Shown: in pieces, positions 1 through 5,380 of the stretch
How the letters are laid out: each line of letters opens with the position of its first letter
Numbering within the stretch: position 1 is the stretch's first letter
Origin: Desulfurococcales archaeon
GTDB taxonomy: Archaea; Thermoproteota; Thermoprotei_A; Sulfolobales; WANQ01
DNA length: 7,341 nucleotides
Assembly: GCA_027043985.1 (NCBI GenBank)
Contig: JALUDQ010000248.1
Coordinates: forward strand, 1-7,341
Direction: 5' to 3'
Made by a program: the position numbers and the translations under genes
The notes under the pieces: model-generated
The model's database searches: none
Seen by the model: only the letters and a program-made list of their open reading frames with translations
Told to the model about the DNA's origin: nothing

Positions 1-906
1 TATATACGATAATATAGTTTCATCTTCTATTAAATATTTATTCTTTTTTACTTTCTCCCAAAGTGAGTTCAAGTTCTTAGCTTGAACTATTATTGTCTTA
101 TTTTTCGGGTGAAAGGGTTCTCCTTCGATAATAACGGTTTTTCTCCCTGTAATCTGTGTTAAAAAATCTGCAATGTCTTGGGGATTAGCTAAGGTAGCAG
201 TAAGTATGGCTATTTGCGGAGGTTTCTGTGCAATATATTTTGATATAATCTCAATTAATGCTAGGAGGAGACTACCACTTCTACTATCATAGAAGTCTAT
301 TTCATCGAGAACTATTAAACCAACATTCTCAAGAAACCTTGTTAGAAAAGCTCTCCTGCCACCACGAACCTCCATGGCTATACGTTTGACATCGGCCATT
401 ATGAATGCTGGATTAGAAATGACTAATAATGCTTCTTGTAGTCTCTTTCTAAGACTTCTCTCTCCCTCTTCAGCGATTGTCGGTCTATCTAGTTTTAGCA
501 CTTTGTCTGATAAATTAAGTGTACTATAGTAGCTTTCAAGCCTTGATATCTGGTCACTACTTAATGCTAGAGTAGGATATATAGCTAGAGTTCTAACTCT
601 ATCCTTTAAGGAATAAATAGCCCAAGCCTCCGTTTTACCTGAACCAGTTTTCGCTGTAAGTATTATATTGTATCCTTTACGTAAGTTAGTGTATGCTTCA
701 TATTGATGCTTATACATCTTCATATAAGCTAATCTGCGAGTCCTCTCATCTCCTTTTTCAAGCTCCGGTAATAAGTCTCTAAACAAGACATTTGTCTCCG
801 GAGGTCTCCTACCTTGTTCCTCAATAACTATTACGTCATAACCTAGTTTCCTCAAGGTCTCAGTAGATTCTGCAACGTCAAGTATTCTTGTCTCCCCATT
901 TTCCAT
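1..906 (-). CDS. DEAD/DEAH-box superfamily 2 helicase, N-terminal part (runs off left edge)
   Basis: This is the first 302 residues of an ATP-dependent nucleic-acid helicase; the C-terminal RecA-like domain lies beyond position 1. Visible motifs are a Q-motif-like MYKHQ (residues 64-68), Walker A AKTGSGKTE (85-93), motif Ia YPTLALSSDQ (110-119), motif II DEID (201-204) and motif III TATLANP (236-242). About 60 residues precede the Q motif. The ATG at 906 is the first usable start in the frame: an in-frame TAA lies further upstream with no ATG, GTG or TTG between. It is preceded by an SD-like GGTAGG at 918-913, with 6 nt spacing. The gene diverges from the GTPase gene. The motif set resembles the large archaeal DEAD/DEAH helicases of the MrfA/Hrq1 or Lhr sort, but those are separated by C-terminal domains that cannot be seen here. 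No HD nuclease domain or CRISPR array accompanies it, so Cas3 is not supported. The helicase call is confident; the subfamily is unknown. Confidence 0.9.
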   Translation of the reverse strand, partial: MENGETRILDVAESTETLRKLGYDVIVIEEQGRRPPETNVLFRDLLPELEKGDERTRRLAYMKMYKHQYEAYTNLRKGYNIILTAKTGSGKTEAWAIYSLKDRVRTLAIYPTLALSSDQISRLESYYSTLNLSDKVLKLDRPTIAEEGERSLRKRLQEALLVISNPAFIMADVKRIAMEVRGGRRAFLTRFLENVGLIVLDEIDFYDSRSGSLLLALIEIISKYIAQKPPQIAILTATLANPQDIADFLTQITGRKTVIIEGEPFHPKNKTIIVQAKNLNSLWEKVKKNKYLIEDETILSYI

Positions 907-912
907 AGTTTT

Positions 913-966
913 CCTACCATTAAACCCTTTTCCTATACTTATTTTTGGATTTGTAGCGTATTTATA
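913..966 (-). promoter_or_regulatory. Probable promoter and ribosome binding site of the helicase gene
   Basis: On the minus strand the TATA-like octamer TATAAATA occupies 966-959. An archaeal start site about 25-27 nt downstream would fall near 935, leaving a leader of about 30 nt. That leader contains GGTAGG (918-913), 6 nt before the ATG at 906. The same AT-rich patch, read on the plus strand (TTTATAGAA), could serve the divergent GTPase gene. This rests on sequence resemblance only. Confidence 0.45.
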
Positions 967-1030
967 GAATTATTTTATGTAAAAGCTTAACTATTTTTAG
1001 CTGGTTGTTAAAAGGTTATACGTGGTGTGG
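961..1030 (+). promoter_or_regulatory. Promoter region of the GTPase gene, with SD that favours the ATG start
   Basis: Two TATA-like stretches face the GTPase gene: TTTATAGAA at 961-969 and the region around TTATGTAAAAG at 975-985. Either would put transcription start between about 988 and 1012. GGTGTGG at 1024-1030 matches the GGTG core of the archaeal SD consensus and ends 6 nt before the ATG at 1037. This supports the ATG rather than the in-frame GTG codons at 1022 and 1025. Which TATA is used cannot be settled by eye. Confidence 0.4.
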
Positions 1031-1036
1031 TTCTCT

Positions 1037-2377
1037 ATGCCAAGGCCGAGACGAGTTATAATAATGGGTGCAGGAGGTAGAGATTTCCACAACTTTAACG
1101 TAGTCTTTAGAAATAACCCGGAATACCGTGTTATAGCATTTACAGCAACACAAATACCAGGTATAACTGGTAGAAGATATCCACCCGAGTTAGCTGGCGA
1201 ACTCTATCCCGATGGAATACCAATAATATCTGAAGGAGAGCTAGAAAAACTAGTAAAAGAACATGCTGTAGACGAGGTTATACTATCATATAGTGATCTA
1301 CTATACGATCATGTGGGCCGTATTCTCTCACGAGTACTTGCTTCAGGTGCTGACTTCAAGATACTGGGTCCCAGAGAAACAATGCTCCCATCATCAAAGC
1401 CTGTAATAGCGGTAACAGCTGTGAGAACAGGTGCTGGAAAGAGTACTGTTAGCCGTGCAGTAGTACGTGAGCTCGCTTCACGTAACTTAAAAACAGTTGT
1501 CGTACGTCATCCCATGGCTTATGCTAGAGACCTTGTAAAAGCAGCTATAGAGAGATTTGAGAAGCCCGAGGACTTTGACAAATACGAGTTAACAATAGAA
1601 GAACGAGAGGAATACGAACCCTATCTCTCAATGGGGGTTGTTGTATATGCTGGAGTAGACTACAATAAAATACTCGTAGAAGTTGAGAAGGAAGCAGACG
1701 TTATACACTGGGATGGAGGAAACAATGACTGGCCCTTCTTTAAACCAGACTATATGGTAACAGTTGCAGATGCAATGAGACCAGGCCATGAGATAGGAAG
1801 CTTCCCCGGTGAAGTAAATCTAAGGCTAGCAGATGTAGTTATAATAACTAAGGTTAGTCAAGCGAAACCCGAAGACATAGAGAAAGTAAAGAAGAATACA
1901 TGTGAGGCAAATCCGAAGGCAAAGATAGCATTAGCAGACATGGAGGTAAGCGTTGATAAACCAGAGCTACTTGAAGGTAAACGCGCTGTAGTAGTTGAGG
2001 ATTCACCAACTGTAACACATGGAGGACTACCATATGCAGCAGGGTATGTGGCTGCGAAAAAATATGGAGCCGAAATTATCGACCCTAAGCCTAAAGCAGT
2101 AGGCATAATAAAGAAGATGTACGAAGAGTATCCCCACATGGGCCCAGTAGTACCAAGCACAGGTTATGCCCCAGACCAGCTTAGAGATCTAGAGCAAACA
2201 TTAAACTCCATAGAAGCAGATGTAGTTGTCCTAGGAACACCAGCCGATATATCAAAGCTAATAAAGCTCAACAAACCAGTTGTACGCGTAAGCTATGAGC
2301 TCAAAATCCTAGAGGGCCCCTCAATAAAGGAAATGATAGACGAATTCCTTGAGAGAGCTAAGGAGAAACTAGAATAA
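1037..2377 (+). CDS. P-loop GTPase of the COG2403 / cyclic 2,3-diphosphoglycerate synthetase-like family
   Basis: A 446-residue soluble protein. The N-terminus has a Rossmann-like start (RVIIMGAGGRDFHNFN) followed by about 120 residues before the nucleotide-binding half. Walker A is TGAGKST (residues 131-137). DGGNNDWPFF near 225 is a Walker B-like acidic segment, and ITKVSQA near 269-275 sits where a guanine-specificity element would be. These features match the archaeal family often annotated as cyclic 2,3-diphosphoglycerate synthetase, an ATP-dependent cyclising ligase characterised in Methanothermus fervidus (about 460 residues). The length fits. The compatible solute is known mainly from methanogens, so transferring that activity to a crenarchaeon is doubtful. 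'Predicted P-loop GTPase' is the safe call. The frame extends upstream to GTG at 1022, but ATG 1037 has the better SD and fits the expected start of the family. The gene is monocistronic, diverging from the helicase and converging on AMP phosphorylase. Confidence 0.85.
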   Translation: MPRPRRVIIMGAGGRDFHNFNVVFRNNPEYRVIAFTATQIPGITGRRYPPELAGELYPDGIPIISEGELEKLVKEHAVDEVILSYSDLLYDHVGRILSRVLASGADFKILGPRETMLPSSKPVIAVTAVRTGAGKSTVSRAVVRELASRNLKTVVVRHPMAYARDLVKAAIERFEKPEDFDKYELTIEEREEYEPYLSMGVVVYAGVDYNKILVEVEKEADVIHWDGGNNDWPFFKPDYMVTVADAMRPGHEIGSFPGEVNLRLADVVIITKVSQAKPEDIEKVKKNTCEANPKAKIALADMEVSVDKPELLEGKRAVVVEDSPTVTHGGLPYAAGYVAAKKYGAEIIDPKPKAVGIIKKMYEEYPHMGPVVPSTGYAPDQLRDLEQTLNSIEADVVVLGTPADISKLIKLNKPVVRVSYELKILEGPSIKEMIDEFLERAKEKLE

Positions 2378-2389
2378 CCATGACAAGTA

Positions 2390-2403
2390 TTTTTCACCTT
2401 TTA
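2390..2403 (+). terminator. T-rich terminator after the GTPase gene
   Basis: Starting 13 bases after the TAA stop, the plus strand reads TATTTTTC then CCTTTTAT, two short T-runs with no preceding hairpin. This is the usual form of archaeal intrinsic termination. A third T-run (TTTTT at 2441-2445) follows about 40 bases later and could be a back-up terminator or the TATA element of the plus-strand sRNA candidate. Confidence 0.5.
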
Positions 2404-2471
2404 TATATCTCAAGGCATCGTAGAAAACTATTCTTAACCATTTTTATCGGACAAGATGTTAATAACAATAA

Positions 2472-2538
2472 TGTGGATGACGACTGGTGACGCATCTGAA
2501 TCCATGTTTTATGTTGAAACGAGGGCGAAGCTGACACA
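2472..2538 (+). ncRNA. Candidate box C/D methylation-guide sRNA (plus strand)
   Basis: Boxes read in order: C box ATGACGA (2477-2483), a 12-nt guide (2484-2495), D' box CTGA (2496-2499), an 11-nt spacer, C' box ATGTTGA (2511-2517), a 13-nt guide (2518-2530) and D box CTGA (2531-2534). A 4-bp terminal stem TGTG (2472-2475) / CACA (2535-2538) closes it. The single unpaired G at 2476 falls where a kink-turn needs its first loop nucleotide. C and C' each deviate from RUGAUGA at one base. The D'-C' spacer is longer than the usual 3-6 nt, which is the main weakness. TTTTTAT at 2441-2447 lies at a suitable distance to be its TATA element. The C box shows the same U-to-C variant as the sRNA on the opposite strand nearby. 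No target was recognised. This is a plausible but unproven RNA gene; L7Ae, Nop5 and fibrillarin would be its protein partners. Confidence 0.45.
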
Positions 2539-2572
2539 ATCATAATTGTATAACCATGAAATAAATAGAATA

Positions 2573-2600
2573 TTAAAAAATGAAATAAAAATAAAGAATT
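2573..2600 (-). terminator. T-rich terminator serving the minus-strand sRNA and AMP phosphorylase
   Basis: On the minus strand, just after the sRNA D box, the sequence becomes strongly T-rich, with runs of five (TTTTT, 2591-2587 region) and six (TTTTTT, 2580-2575) thymidines separated by single purines. There is no stable hairpin in front, as expected for archaeal oligo-T termination. It would end both the short sRNA and any read-through from the AMP phosphorylase gene before the convergent GTPase unit. Confidence 0.6.
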
Positions 2601-2607
2601 TGAAGGA

Positions 2608-2656
2608 TCAGACCTTCCACTATTCATCAGTGTTCAGCGTCGTCTAGCCTCGTCAT
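2608..2656 (-). ncRNA. Box C/D methylation-guide sRNA (minus strand), canonical 12-nt guides
   Basis: Read 5'-3' on the minus strand: C box ATGACGA (2656-2650), 12-nt guide GGCTAGACGACG (2649-2638), D' box CTGA (2637-2634), 3-nt spacer ACA, C' box CTGATGA (2630-2624), 12-nt guide ATAGTGGAAGGT (2623-2612) and D box CTGA (2611-2608). Both D boxes are perfect, C and C' each differ from RUGAUGA at one base, both guides are exactly 12 nt and the D'-C' spacer is short. This is the classic archaeal double-guide layout bound by L7Ae, Nop5 and fibrillarin. The coordinates given are the core; the mature RNA probably extends a few bases each side (about 2660-2603). The flanks give only a weak terminal stem (GA/TC). 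A TATA box 27-34 bases upstream of the C box and a T-rich terminator downstream suggest an independent gene. The first guide would pair with a tRNA D-arm-like sequence. It lies directly after the AMP phosphorylase stop. Confidence 0.75.
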
Positions 2657-2670
2657 CTCATAAATCCATA

Positions 2671-4176
2671 TTAAGGTAATGCTTTTATAAGCATTCCTTC
2701 TACCATTATAGGCTTGTATCGTTCAACGAGCTTCAAGGCATCATCTAATTTCTTCTCTGTAGATGCATGTATCGTAAATAGGGGGTCTCCTTTTCTTACT
2801 CTATATCCTAGTTTTACGTGAAAGTATATACCCGCTCCCTTATCAAAGGGTGCACCTGCAGCTCGTGTAATGAGGCTTATTGCAACATTGTCTATGTGTG
2901 TAACAGCTCCTTCCAAAGGCGATGTTATCGTATAAGTCTTATCACCTACGGGTATGTCGTCAGGCTTTATGTTGGGGTTGCCTCCCTGAGCCTCAATTAT
3001 TTCTTTCATTTTACTATAGGATCTCCTCTTAACTAATAACTCGCGTGCTAGTTTTTCGCCTTGACCTCTATCAGCTTTTCCAGCTAATTCTAAAACTAGT
3101 CCAGCAATGTTTACTGCTTTATCTACAAGACTATGAGAGCCCTTACCTTCGATTAATGTTTTAAGGGCTTCACGCGCCTCAAGTGCTGGCCCTACGGTTC
3201 TTCCTATGGGTTCTCCGCCAAATGTTAAAGCTACTCTAACTGTAATGCCGAGTCTACCGCATTGGTTTATAAATAATCCAGCTATTTTATCTGCTGTTGC
3301 ATAGTCTTGTACTTTTGCTCCTTTTCCCACGGGTATGTCTATTACTAGGTTGTTTACGCTCATGGCTAGCTTCTTCGATAATATGCTCGCAATCATCTGG
3401 CTTAGGGGATCAATCATTATTTTTCTCTCAACTTCAATAAATATATCATCCGCTATGGCTATGTTTAATCCTCCACCCCATACGAGGGTTCCTCGAACCT
3501 TCTTTGCTATCTTCTTTATCTCTTCTGGGCTTAGGTCTACTGGAGCTAGAACTTCCATTGTATCAGCTGTTCCTGCGGGACTAGTTATTGCTCTACTACT
3601 AGTCTTAGGTATGAGTATACCCGTTGATGCGACAGTTGGTACTGCTAGCAATGCTACTTTACTATTGCCTGGTACACCACCTATACTATGTTCGTCATAT
3701 ACAGGTTCATCGAATTCAACAACCTCGCTTGCATAAGCCATAGCCTTTATGAGTTCTGTTAATTCCTCATTACTTAATGGTATAGGGATTTGAGAAGATA
3801 GAAAAGCGGCTATTTCAGCCTCGCCTATAGCTCCGGAGACTACGTCTTCTACAATAGTTCTTATCTCATCTTCACTTAGTCTTTCACCATGTAGTCTTTT
3901 ATGGATGACATGTATGCTTCGCGGGTTAGGCGGTATTTTTACTATAACGGTATCGCCTTCTCTAACTCTCAATAAGTTTAGCGCTGGTTCGTTCAGACCT
4001 ATATATCCCTGATCCACAATAGTTTTCGATACGAGTACCTCCGCATATACCACCCTGCTATTATTTAATACTCTTATCCTCCGACTCTGAGGTATACCAT
4101 ATTGCAAAGCATCTCTATAGTTTAGAATAGCAATAGGCTTATCATTTAATTCTATCTTTTTAACAACAAATCTCAA
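2671..4176 (-). CDS. deoA: AMP phosphorylase (archaeal thymidine phosphorylase-like)
   Basis: Catalyses AMP (also CMP and UMP) plus phosphate to ribose 1,5-bisphosphate plus free base. This is the first step of the archaeal NMP degradation pathway that continues through ribose-1,5-bisphosphate isomerase and type III RuBisCO; neither partner is in the window. The 501 residues include the roughly 85-residue N-terminal extension typical of archaeal enzymes. The helical and phosphate-binding core follows, with HSIGGVPGN (163-171), SRAITSPAGTADT (194-206), the proposed proton donor Asp256 in DPLSQM, Ser264 and Lys288 in GKGAKVQD. The C-terminal barrel starts near 415 (TSPLEGAVTHID). The start is TTG: the in-frame codon two upstream is a TAG stop, and GGAGG sits at 4191-4187 with 10-nt spacing. 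The residue before His163 is Glu162, where relatives normally have the phosphate-binding Lys. The gene is monocistronic, 143 bp downstream of the YkgJ-type gene, with several TATA-like boxes in that gap. Confidence 0.95.
   Translation of the reverse strand: MRFVVKKIELNDKPIAILNYRDALQYGIPQSRRIRVLNNSRVVYAEVLVSKTIVDQGYIGLNEPALNLLRVREGDTVIVKIPPNPRSIHVIHKRLHGERLSEDEIRTIVEDVVSGAIGEAEIAAFLSSQIPIPLSNEELTELIKAMAYASEVVEFDEPVYDEHSIGGVPGNSKVALLAVPTVASTGILIPKTSSRAITSPAGTADTMEVLAPVDLSPEEIKKIAKKVRGTLVWGGGLNIAIADDIFIEVERKIMIDPLSQMIASILSKKLAMSVNNLVIDIPVGKGAKVQDYATADKIAGLFINQCGRLGITVRVALTFGGEPIGRTVGPALEAREALKTLIEGKGSHSLVDKAVNIAGLVLELAGKADRGQGEKLARELLVKRRSYSKMKEIIEAQGGNPNIKPDDIPVGDKTYTITSPLEGAVTHIDNVAISLITRAAGAPFDKGAGIYFHVKLGYRVRKGDPLFTIHASTEKKLDDALKLVERYKPIMVEGMLIKALP
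2683..2690 (-). promoter_or_regulatory. TATA box for the minus-strand C/D sRNA, inside the 3' end of the AMP phosphorylase gene
   Basis: The minus strand reads CTTATAAAAGC across 2691-2681, with the octamer TTATAAAA at 2690-2683. It is a strong archaeal TATA match whose bases also encode the last residues of AMP phosphorylase (MLIKALP). Its centre is about 30 nt from the C box. A start 25-27 nt downstream would be near 2660, about four bases before the C box, which is where a free-standing sRNA should begin. Confidence 0.55.
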
Positions 4177-4186
4177 CGGCTATAGG

Positions 4187-4191
4187 CCTCC
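4187..4191 (-). promoter_or_regulatory. Ribosome binding site fixing the TTG start of AMP phosphorylase
   Basis: GGAGG on the minus strand, 10 nt before the TTG at 4176-4174, is a full match to the core of the archaeal anti-SD complement. An in-frame TAG lies between it and the start, so TTG is the first possible initiation codon of this frame. Confidence 0.7.
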
Positions 4192-4203
4192 AAGCACGTG
4201 TGA

Positions 4204-4319
4204 GGGATAATAGTATTAGTTTTTCTGATACATAAACTTTATTGGAAACAAATGCTTCAAAACTTGTATTTAAACAAGTGTACAACGATACTACGAATTT
4301 ACTCCTCGATTTATAGGAA
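4204..4319 (-). promoter_or_regulatory. AMP phosphorylase promoter region with three TATA-like boxes and an inverted repeat
   Basis: Three TATA-like elements face AMP phosphorylase on the minus strand: CTATAAAT (4316-4309), TTTAAATA (4274-4267) and TTTATGTA (4236-4229). The nearest one would give a start near 4206 and a short leader containing the GGAGG. The middle one lies within the inverted repeat ACTTGT-N6-ACAAGT (4262-4279), so a dimeric repressor bound there would compete with TBP. No terminator-like T-run for the YkgJ gene is evident, so some read-through is possible. Confidence 0.4.
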
Positions 4320-4916
4320 TTAAGTAGATCCTAGTTTCTCCAAGAACTCTGTTTTAGCCCACTCAGCACCTTTTTCAGCCTCTTCCCATAGCCTCTCAAG
4401 CACGGCCTCTAATGCCTCGAGAGGTCTCATGCCCTCGTCAAGTACTAGTCTCATTATCTCTTTATAATGATATTTTACCTCGAACGAGTATCTTTCAACG
4501 AGTTTCTTTGGTACTTTAACTTCACGTCCTTTTCCAACACCTGGGCATTCTGTGTCTAAGTGGAGATAATTTGCGCTTGGTGATACAAGATATAATGGAT
4601 ATAGGCGGCAACGCATAGGTCTAGCAGGATAAATACGGCATTTCGTTAACCCGTTTTCATATTCCATGAATACACATTCCCCTTTACCCTTATCTCTTAA
4701 CGCTACAAATACCATCATGTCTCCTACGAGAACCTTAGTATACTCGTATAGAAATGTACGCCAATGTACATTGAGATACTCGGCTATCCTCACTATATCA
4801 AATACTGTTAATGTTACATTAGGGCCTGTGCCACAACATAGGTCACAGCGTATGCATTTGAACTTAAAGCTATCGTTTAAGTTTATTTTCTTATACCTAG
4901 AGCTTTCTCTAAACAT
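4320..4916 (-). CDS. YkgJ-family cysteine-cluster protein (putative zinc or Fe-S binding)
   Basis: A 198-residue soluble protein with eight cysteines in the YkgJ/UPF0153 arrangement. FKCIRCDLCCG gives Cys21, 24, 27 and 28. Cys81 follows in GECVF, Cys93 and Cys103 in CRIYPARPMRC, and Cys124 in ECPG. The phrase RIYPxRPxxCRxYP is the family signature. The cysteines are thought to bind zinc or an iron-sulfur cluster, but the reaction is not established. The last 60 residues are charged and helical (ALEAVLERLWEEAEKGAEW), longer than the minimal cysteine-cluster domain. The ATG at 4916 leaves a short basic N-terminus before Cys21. No strong SD is visible upstream, so a leaderless or short-leader mRNA is possible. 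It faces away from the 118-residue gene across 107 bp and precedes AMP phosphorylase on the same strand. The family call is confident; the function is not. Confidence 0.85.
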   Translation of the reverse strand: MFRESSRYKKINLNDSFKFKCIRCDLCCGTGPNVTLTVFDIVRIAEYLNVHWRTFLYEYTKVLVGDMMVFVALRDKGKGECVFMEYENGLTKCRIYPARPMRCRLYPLYLVSPSANYLHLDTECPGVGKGREVKVPKKLVERYSFEVKYHYKEIMRLVLDEGMRPLEALEAVLERLWEEAEKGAEWAKTEFLEKLGST

Positions 4917-4992
4917 GTCTATAGTCGACCCTAAGAGATTATATTGATATCGTAGTCCTTAGATCTATGTAAAGTTAATAAGTGAGTCGGCA

Positions 4993-5022
4993 ATAATAGT
5001 ATAATTTCTATTATGGGGGGAG
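4993..5022 (+). promoter_or_regulatory. Inverted repeat around a TATA-like core, followed by a G-rich SD
   Basis: ATAATAG (4993-4999) and CTATTAT (5008-5014) form a perfect 7-bp inverted repeat around TATAATTT. It abuts GGGGGGAG (5015-5022), which acts as SD for the ATG at 5024. The repeat could be an operator or an mRNA hairpin ending at the SD. TATAATTT is too close to the ATG to be the TATA box of a transcript carrying this SD. That TATA is more likely in the AT-rich stretch at about 4963-4980 (TCTATGTAAAGTTAATAA). Confidence 0.4.
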
Positions 5023-5023
5023 C

Positions 5024-5380
5024 ATGATAGAAAAACTTATCGCATATATTGTAGGTGCGCATAAGAAAGCAATAGAAAATAACGAGAACTGCAAAGTAAA
5101 ATTAGACAGAAAGGATTGGGGAAAGATCCTTGATTTATCAAGAAGTAAAAGCGGGGTTCTACGATATTATACTGAGATCAATAAGGAAAAGGTATCTATA
5201 AGTGTGAACAAACTCGGAGGAGGCTATGGGGTTCTCACTATAACCGTGGGCGATAAGGATATAGGTTTACCATTAATATACGACGGCTATATAAGTATAA
5301 TAGTAGGTCCTCGTCGCGATATGGGAGTACTAGAAAAACTAGGCTTAGAGGAAACCTCTGTTGAATGCAGTCAATGGTAA
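5024..5380 (+). CDS. Hypothetical protein of 118 residues, first gene of a two-gene operon
   Basis: I do not recognise this protein. The 118 residues are mixed alpha/beta and soluble, with no signal peptide or membrane span. There is a basic, helical N-terminal half (KLIAYIVGAHKKAIEN, then KVKLDRKDWGKILDLSR). A beta-rich middle follows (VSISVNKLGGGYGVLTITVG, then DIGLPLIYDGYISIIVGP), and a short acidic tail ends it. A single Cys lies at each end (Cys23 and Cys115), so there is no metal-binding cluster. The start is well supported by GGGGGGAG immediately before the ATG. Its last 20 bases overlap the start of the DUF429 gene, which implies translational coupling and a shared role. Codon use looks like its neighbours. 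The gene is probably real because of the SD and the overlap; its function is unknown. Confidence 0.75.
   Translation: MIEKLIAYIVGAHKKAIENNENCKVKLDRKDWGKILDLSRSKSGVLRYYTEINKEKVSISVNKLGGGYGVLTITVGDKDIGLPLIYDGYISIIVGPRRDMGVLEKLGLEETSVECSQW

Noticed and set aside
1..906. The helicase as a CRISPR Cas3 component
   Set aside because: No HD nuclease domain precedes the helicase core, and no repeat array or other cas gene is present.
1022..1036. GTG at 1022 as the GTPase start
   Set aside because: It adds only five residues (MVWFS) ahead of the expected family start, and the GGTGTGG SD is better placed for the ATG at 1037.
1858..2160. A 100-residue minus-strand frame
   Set aside because: A shadow of the GTPase coding sequence, with no homology or start signals.
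2536..2549. ACAAT-CATA-ATTGT hairpin after the plus-strand sRNA candidate
   Set aside because: Five AT-rich base pairs with no T-run behind it, and it competes with the proposed terminal stem. Too weak to call as a terminator.
2602..2617. A GAAGG/CCTTC hairpin as a stand-alone terminator
   Set aside because: One arm is the D guide and the loop includes the D box of the C/D sRNA. The stem is only 5 bp, and archaeal termination relies on the following T-runs.
2394..2627. A 77-residue open frame on the minus strand in the gap between the GTPase and AMP phosphorylase genes
   Set aside because: Low-complexity, Ser/Leu/Phe-rich translation with no recognisable domain, and no convincing start signal. 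It runs through the T-rich terminator and overlaps both sRNA candidates, which explain the region better.
2634..2650. Plus-strand CGTCGTCTAGCCT resembling the start of a tRNA gene (positions 6-18)
   Set aside because: No acceptor stem, anticodon arm or T-arm (GGTTCRA) follows on the plus strand. It is the antisense of a guide, which is why it looks like a tRNA D-arm.
3335..3736. A 133-residue open frame on the plus strand
   Set aside because: It is fully antisense to the conserved core of AMP phosphorylase, has no SD, and translates to a low-complexity Ser/Ile-rich product.
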